Shown: positions 59,991-64,000 of the stretch, in pieces
Layout: each line of letters opens with the position of its first letter
Numbering within the stretch: the first letter of the stretch is position 1
Source: Daucus carota subsp. sativus
Lineage: Eukaryota > Streptophyta > Magnoliopsida > Apiales > Apiaceae
Length of the DNA stretch: 64,000 nt
Reading direction: 5' to 3'
Assembly: GCF_001625215.2 (NCBI RefSeq)
Contig: NC_030381.2
Location: forward strand, 47,490,689-47,554,688
Notes under the pieces: generated by a model
Told to the model about the DNA's origin: nothing
The model's database searches: none
What the model saw: only the letters and a program-made list of their open reading frames with translations
Program-made: the position numbers and the translations under genes

Positions 59991-61103
59991 ATGATGGCGC
60001 GGAGGCCTCTTAGATACAGTAGACCAGGACTTTCGATAAGAGCTTTGGTTGTTCTCATTGTTCTTGCTGTGCTGTGTGTGTTTGTGATCATCCCCCATTA
60101 CGAGAAGGTTGTGTATTTTCTTCGTCCTATTTGGGATAAACCGCCTGAGTCGTTTGAGTACTTGCCACATTACTATGCGGAAAATGTTTCAATGGAGACA
60201 CTGTGTAAGCTACATGGCTGGACAGCACGTTTGGAGCCTCGTCGTGTTTATGATGCTATCATATTTAGCAATGAAATTGATCTTCTTGAATTGAGGTTGG
60301 GTGAGCTGCAGTCACAGGTTACGAAGTTTGTGATTCTTGAGGCAAATACAACCTTTACTGCTAAGCCAAAGCCTCTTTTCTTCACTGAAAATCGTGATAG
60401 GTTTGCTTTTGCTGAGGGAAAGATCACACATGGTGTGTTTCCAGGGAGTATTGCATCTGATGGATCAAAGATGCATCCATTTGATAGAGAGGCAGCACAG
60501 CGTAGAGCTATGAACAGTTTGATTAAGAAGTCTGGTATTTCTCCTAACGATCTCCTAATTATGTCAGACACTGATGAGATTCCAAGTCGCAATGCACTGA
60601 AAGTGCTGCAGTGGTGTGATGGAATTCCTGATGTGATACATCTGGAATTAAAAAACTATATGTACTCGTTTGAGTTCCCACTAGAATCAGGAAACTGGAA
60701 ACCAGCGGTGCACATATACAGGCCATGGACAGTTTACAAGCACTCAAGACAGTCCGACTATGTTCTTTCTGATGCTGGATGGCATTGTAGTTTCTGCTTT
60801 AGGACTATACAGGAGTTTATCTTTAAGATGACTGCTTATAGTCACGCGGATCGGGTGAAAAGAACTGATTTTCTTGATGCCTCCCGAATTCAAAAAATTA
60901 TCTGTCAAGGAGATGATCTTTATGATATGCTTCCAGAGGAGTATAGCTTTCGAGAACTGTTTAAAAGGATGGGATCAATTCCTCGCTCAACATCAGCTGT
61001 ACATGTTCCGGCTTATCTATTAGAGAATGCTACAAAGTTCAAATTTCTTCTTCCAGGTGGTTGCGTAAGACAAGGTGACTCTGAATTCCTGGAAAGGTTC
61101 TGA
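59991..61103 (+). CDS. Glycosyltransferase family 17: beta-1,4-mannosyl-glycoprotein beta-1,4-N-acetylglucosaminyltransferase-like
   Basis: Single-exon frame of 370 residues, a Golgi type II membrane enzyme of the GT17 (GnT-III-like) family. It has a short cytoplasmic basic N-terminus, one membrane anchor at about residues 15-35 ([19 protein letters not shown]) and a luminal domain. Family motifs are [46 protein letters not shown] and [13 protein letters not shown] resembles an acidic metal-binding site of the DxD type. The second ATG (59994) would give one residue less. The exact acceptor is unproven: plant GT17 genes are numerous and bisecting GlcNAc is not a usual plant structure, so the activity should be treated as family-level. 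A degenerate copy of the gene's end lies downstream. Confidence 0.85.
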   Translation: MMARRPLRYSRPGLSIRALVVLIVLAVLCVFVIIPHYEKVVYFLRPIWDKPPESFEYLPHYYAENVSMETLCKLHGWTARLEPRRVYDAIIFSNEIDLLELRLGELQSQVTKFVILEANTTFTAKPKPLFFTENRDRFAFAEGKITHGVFPGSIASDGSKMHPFDREAAQRRAMNSLIKKSGISPNDLLIMSDTDEIPSRNALKVLQWCDGIPDVIHLELKNYMYSFEFPLESGNWKPAVHIYRPWTVYKHSRQSDYVLSDAGWHCSFCFRTIQEFIFKMTAYSHADRVKRTDFLDASRIQKIICQGDDLYDMLPEEYSFRELFKRMGSIPRSTSAVHVPAYLLENATKFKFLLPGGCVRQGDSEFLERF

Positions 61104-61240
61104 CAATTGTATGAACTTTTAAGTAATTATATAAATGACATATACTTTCAGGAGTACATTATTAGTCATGCGGACAACTATTAAGACACTTAGGTCTGCA
61201 ATTTATAGTTGATTTAGGGACAAGTACCAATGTTAAATTA

Positions 61241-61470
61241 TCTCTCCAAATTTCTGGTTCCTGGTGGATGTTTACGCCAAATGAATTCTTGGAAGGGTCT
61301 TACCATTTTACAGAACTTTTAGTTAGTTATATGAATGAAGAGGTAGCCTAAACTTTTGCTTCTTGCTACAGCATGTAGACAACTATTTTGACATCAAAGA
61401 CTGCACTTCTGTATGTGAGTTAATGTCAGCCACTGTTAAATTATCTCACCTTACCGTTGTAGATAGATAA
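61241..61470 (+). pseudogene. Degenerate tandem copy of the GT17 gene's 3' end
   Basis: TTCTGGTTCCTGGTGGATGT then TTACGCCAAATGAATTCTTG resembles the real end TTCTTCCAGGTGGTTGCGTA then GACAAGGTGACTCTGAATTC. The shared continuation includes GAACTTTTA(A/G)...TTA(A/G)TTATAT and a later TGTTAAATTATCTC. It looks like a duplication of about 200 bp of the last codons plus 3' UTR, with no open frame. Confidence 0.6.
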
Positions 61471-61519
61471 TGTCCACTTCAGGATTGAACTTTACAATAT
61501 TGGGGTTTTCCTTTTAAGG

Positions 61520-61800
61520 AGAAAAGACAGCATCAGCAGCGACTAATACGAAAAAGGTTAAATTTTCTGATGATCAGCTGTTGAACCTTCTTAATGAAGG
61601 TGAGAAAGTGTTGTGTGTACATATGATGCAAATTTGTGAAAGATGTTGACCCTTTTTATTTGTAAGGGTTGTAGTGTCTCAGTTTATTATGTTCATTAAT
61701 CATTAACATCATTTTGCTTGTATCATCATCGTCATCATAATTTTTGTATCAAATCTGAAATTCCTGCAGGAACCAGGACTTTCGAATCAGTCACTTGAAG
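61520..61800 (+). other. Possible orphan 3' exons of an unidentified gene
   Basis: A stretch from about 61522 reads KTASAATNTKKVKFSDDQLL and then LNEG across a GT-AG junction (donor at 61603, acceptor before 61771), ending RTFESVT and stop near 61799. Codon use looks protein-like, but no start or upstream exons join it convincingly, and it does not splice in frame from the GT17 gene. It may be a captured gene fragment. Confidence 0.25.
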
Positions 61801-61871
61801 TTCATATCATCTACAAATGAAAAGAATGCGAGGGAAGCACTATTACTCTGTACTTCTCAAGATTTTATAGA

Positions 61872-62330
61872 ATGAATACAATTTTAAGTATTTACACAGG
61901 CATCTGCTCAATTTTTGTTGTTGCAACACACTTTATTGTTCTCTTGATGACTATAAGATATCTCCATGTCCCATGGCGCAGATGTATTATTTTACCCCAA
62001 TCCACAGATACACTTCACTTGTCCACTTATAAATATTTTGAATTTCAGAATTATAAGATCATTAAAGGTATGCGATATAGATATATTAATTATGTTTGCA
62101 CAATCAATATATTGAAGTTCAAACATGAATTTTTTCAGTCACAGAGAGACATTCTTTTTTTTGCCTGTCAAGATTTGCTTTTCAGTGTCTGTGATGAGGA
62201 GCAACACAGGGACAAACACTTGCAAGAAAAAAAACCCATACGGCCATACCTATGTTTGGATGGAACAGAGTATGCCTTCGACGACTCTAACATACAATTT
62301 TCCTTCGAAGAGAGTACACAACTGTCATGA
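61872..62330 (+). other. Unrecognised 152-codon open frame
   Basis: Starts MNTILSIYTGICSIFVVATH, a hydrophobic start, and continues with tyrosine-, phenylalanine- and lysine-rich sequence. No family is recognised and the AT-driven composition suggests chance. It lies between the GT17 and P4-ATPase genes and could be part of an unannotated transcript. Confidence 0.15.
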
Positions 62331-63211
62331 TTCTACGGTTTTGGTATCCTGTAATATTTTGATCGTCGATAGATAAGATGCAATGTATTCTAGAGTACTG
62401 GTTTATTTTATATGACTGTTTATCTGGAAATGTAGAACTTTTTCTTTTCATTTTTATCAGTTTACCACCTTCAGTATAGAAATGGATAAATGTCTGTACA
62501 GCTTAAAACTTTTCATTTGTAAAGTTTGTAGATGCAAATGTGAGAAATGACTTTATATATATGAAGCTCATTTGATATATAAAGTCATTTGATTAAATGA
62601 TTATTTTTGTGTGAATATAAGTGGAGCTGTGCATATGTGAAGTTTCAATATTTTATGAAATTAGATTTAGATCTATTGACATACAATAATATAAATCATG
62701 CAGACCAACTTGTGTTGCAGCTTAATTTTAGTGATATATCTAAAACATGTCCCGTGAAACACTGTCAAAGGTGTTGTTTGGACGGAGAAAAGTTCTCAAT
62801 TCTCATTTTTCTTCTGTTACTTTGATCCTTCTTCCACTCCTCTATCTAAACTTTCTCTGTACTTACCTACTTTGTCCATTCACAGTTCTATCATTTGCTG
62901 TTAATTACACTCCATTCTTCTTCTTCTTGTTTCAAGATATTTTTCGTATTCTTTCACTGCTTATCTTCTTGATGTATCGATGTTTTTTCCAGCCAAAGTC
63001 TTTTTTCGGTTACATATTTACCACTGAAGTGTTGGATCAGAGAGTTGCGGAGAGGGGCTACTAGGGGTCATCTGAAATTAGATCTCTAGCTAGTTCTTCC
63101 CTCTCCAGAATCTCGTTTTTTATGTTTGTTCCATTTCCTATTGCAGGATTTTCCATGATGAATGTGTTTAAGAGATTGGTCCTGTTGAATGCTGTAGTGT
63201 GTTGATTCCTG
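62331..63211 (+). promoter_or_regulatory. Upstream region of the P4-ATPase gene
   Basis: AT-rich spacer, then pyrimidine-rich leader-like DNA at about 62800-63000 (TCATTTTTCTTCTGTTACTT, TTCTTCTTCTTGTTT). It should contain the promoter and possibly a leader intron, but no exact site is supported. Confidence 0.4.
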
Positions 63212-64000
63212 ATGGCGAAAGGAAAGATCAGGTCGAAGCTGAGGAGCAGTCTATACACTTTTTCATGCACCAGTACTCCGAATAAAGCAGCTGAGGCTGA
63301 AGAACTACAAGGCTCTGTGTACTCAAGACTAGTGTACTGCAACGAGCCTCATCAGCTCAGTTACAACTCTAATAGCACATCTACGACAAAATACAACATT
63401 GTCACATTCATTCCAATTGCACTCTTTGAGCAATTCAACCGCGTTGCAAATGTTTACTTTCTGATTGCTGCAATTCTCTCAGTTACACCATACGGGCCTT
63501 ATGATCCTTTCAGCGCCATTGCACCATTAGCATTCGTCGTTGGCCTTAGTATGGTGAAAGAACTCATAGAAGACTGGCAGAGGTTTTTACAGGATTGGAA
63601 GGTTAATATGCGACCAGCACAAGTTTATACTGGGCATGGTATATTCGAGTCTAGACCCTGGAAAAAGATTATGGTTGGTGATATTGTGAAAGTCGAGAAG
63701 GATAAATTTTTTCCTGCAGATTTACTTCTGCTGTCATCTAACTATGATGATGGAATATGTTATGTGGAAACAATGAATTTGGACGGTGAGACAAACTTGA
63801 AGGTTAAAAGAGCTTTGGAAATAACCATGGATTTGGACGAGGATAATTCTTTCCGAGAGTTCAAGGCAACCATAAAATGTGAAGCCCCAAATCCCAGTCT
63901 TTACACTTTTGAGGGTGAGCTTGAATACAACAAGAAAACATACAGTCTTGACCCGATTCAGATTCTCCTTCGTGATTCTAAGCTAAGGAACACGTCGTAT
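63212..64000 (+). CDS. Phospholipid-transporting P4-ATPase (ALA family), 5' part only
   Basis: P4-ATPases flip phospholipids to the cytosolic leaflet, usually with an ALIS beta-subunit. The first 263 codons are open to the window end and the gene continues beyond it. Seen so far: a basic N-terminus (MAKGKIRSKLRSSLYTFSC), then VYCNEPHQL, and the P4 signature FIPIALFEQFNRVANVYFLI with the first two membrane segments (FLIAAILSV, APLAFVVGLSMVKELIEDW). The actuator domain follows with VGDIVKVEKDKFFPADLLLL and the glutamate loop MNLDGETNLK, which corresponds to the dephosphorylation motif. It fits the larger plant ALA3-12 group rather than ALA1 or ALA2, and the exact member is not assigned. Confidence 0.92.
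   Translation, partial: MAKGKIRSKLRSSLYTFSCTSTPNKAAEAEELQGSVYSRLVYCNEPHQLSYNSNSTSTTKYNIVTFIPIALFEQFNRVANVYFLIAAILSVTPYGPYDPFSAIAPLAFVVGLSMVKELIEDWQRFLQDWKVNMRPAQVYTGHGIFESRPWKKIMVGDIVKVEKDKFFPADLLLLSSNYDDGICYVETMNLDGETNLKVKRALEITMDLDEDNSFREFKATIKCEAPNPSLYTFEGELEYNKKTYSLDPIQILLRDSKLRNTSY

Overview
This window is nuclear DNA from a flowering plant, almost certainly a eudicot. The evidence is AT-rich intergenic DNA, short GT-AG introns, many MITEs with TA or TAA/TTA target duplications, a long-LTR retrotransposon derivative, and plant-specific families (REM-type B3 factors, a type-B response regulator, a PLS-class PPR protein). An asterid such as an Apiaceae member is plausible, but nothing here proves it. 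Exon models were built by hand from reading frames, splice signals and remembered family sequences.

Layout. 1-3438: gene-poor, with nested MITEs. 3439-6233 (-): complete six-exon fatty acid 2-hydroxylase of the ER sphingolipid pathway. 6234-10410: intergenic, with Stowaway elements and an element set between two (TA)n tracts. 10411-13706 (+): three-exon GP210-like nucleoporin gene that keeps the two ends of the family and lacks the large middle. 14442-30847 (+): a tandem cluster of seven B3 (REM-like) genes in one orientation. Two have three B3 domains and five have two. The two-domain members arose by losing different domains. 30848-38372: gene-poor AT-rich DNA with an intact-looking Mutator-type foldback MITE (9-bp target duplication) and a TAA-flanked MITE.

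38373-39620 (+): ERT2-like membrane protein with a repeat-bearing 5' leader. 40363-42033 (-): intronless PPR protein, tail to tail with it. 42919-53906: an 11-kb non-autonomous LTR element (LARD) with two 4,526-bp LTRs that looked identical wherever compared, a 1,936-bp non-coding interior and a GGTTG target duplication, inserted into an older inverted-repeat element. 53952-55188: two more terminal-inverted-repeat elements. 55480-58280 (+): nine-exon type-B response regulator. 59991-61103 (+): family-17 N-acetylglucosaminyltransferase. 63212-64000 (+): 5' part of a P4-type flippase gene (ALA family) that runs off the window.

The single-copy genes are ordinary housekeeping or signalling genes with no obvious shared pathway: sphingolipid hydroxylation, nuclear pore, cytokinin-type signalling, N-glycan processing and lipid flipping. 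The main biology is in the B3 cluster, which shows tandem duplication, domain loss, intron change and a frame-shifting micro-duplication, and in the compact GP210-like gene. I did not find a new defence or mobile system. The most unusual items are the internally shortened GP210, the domain-shuffled B3 array, the LARD with its second PPT/LTR-start motif, and the 879-bp Mutator-type MITE.
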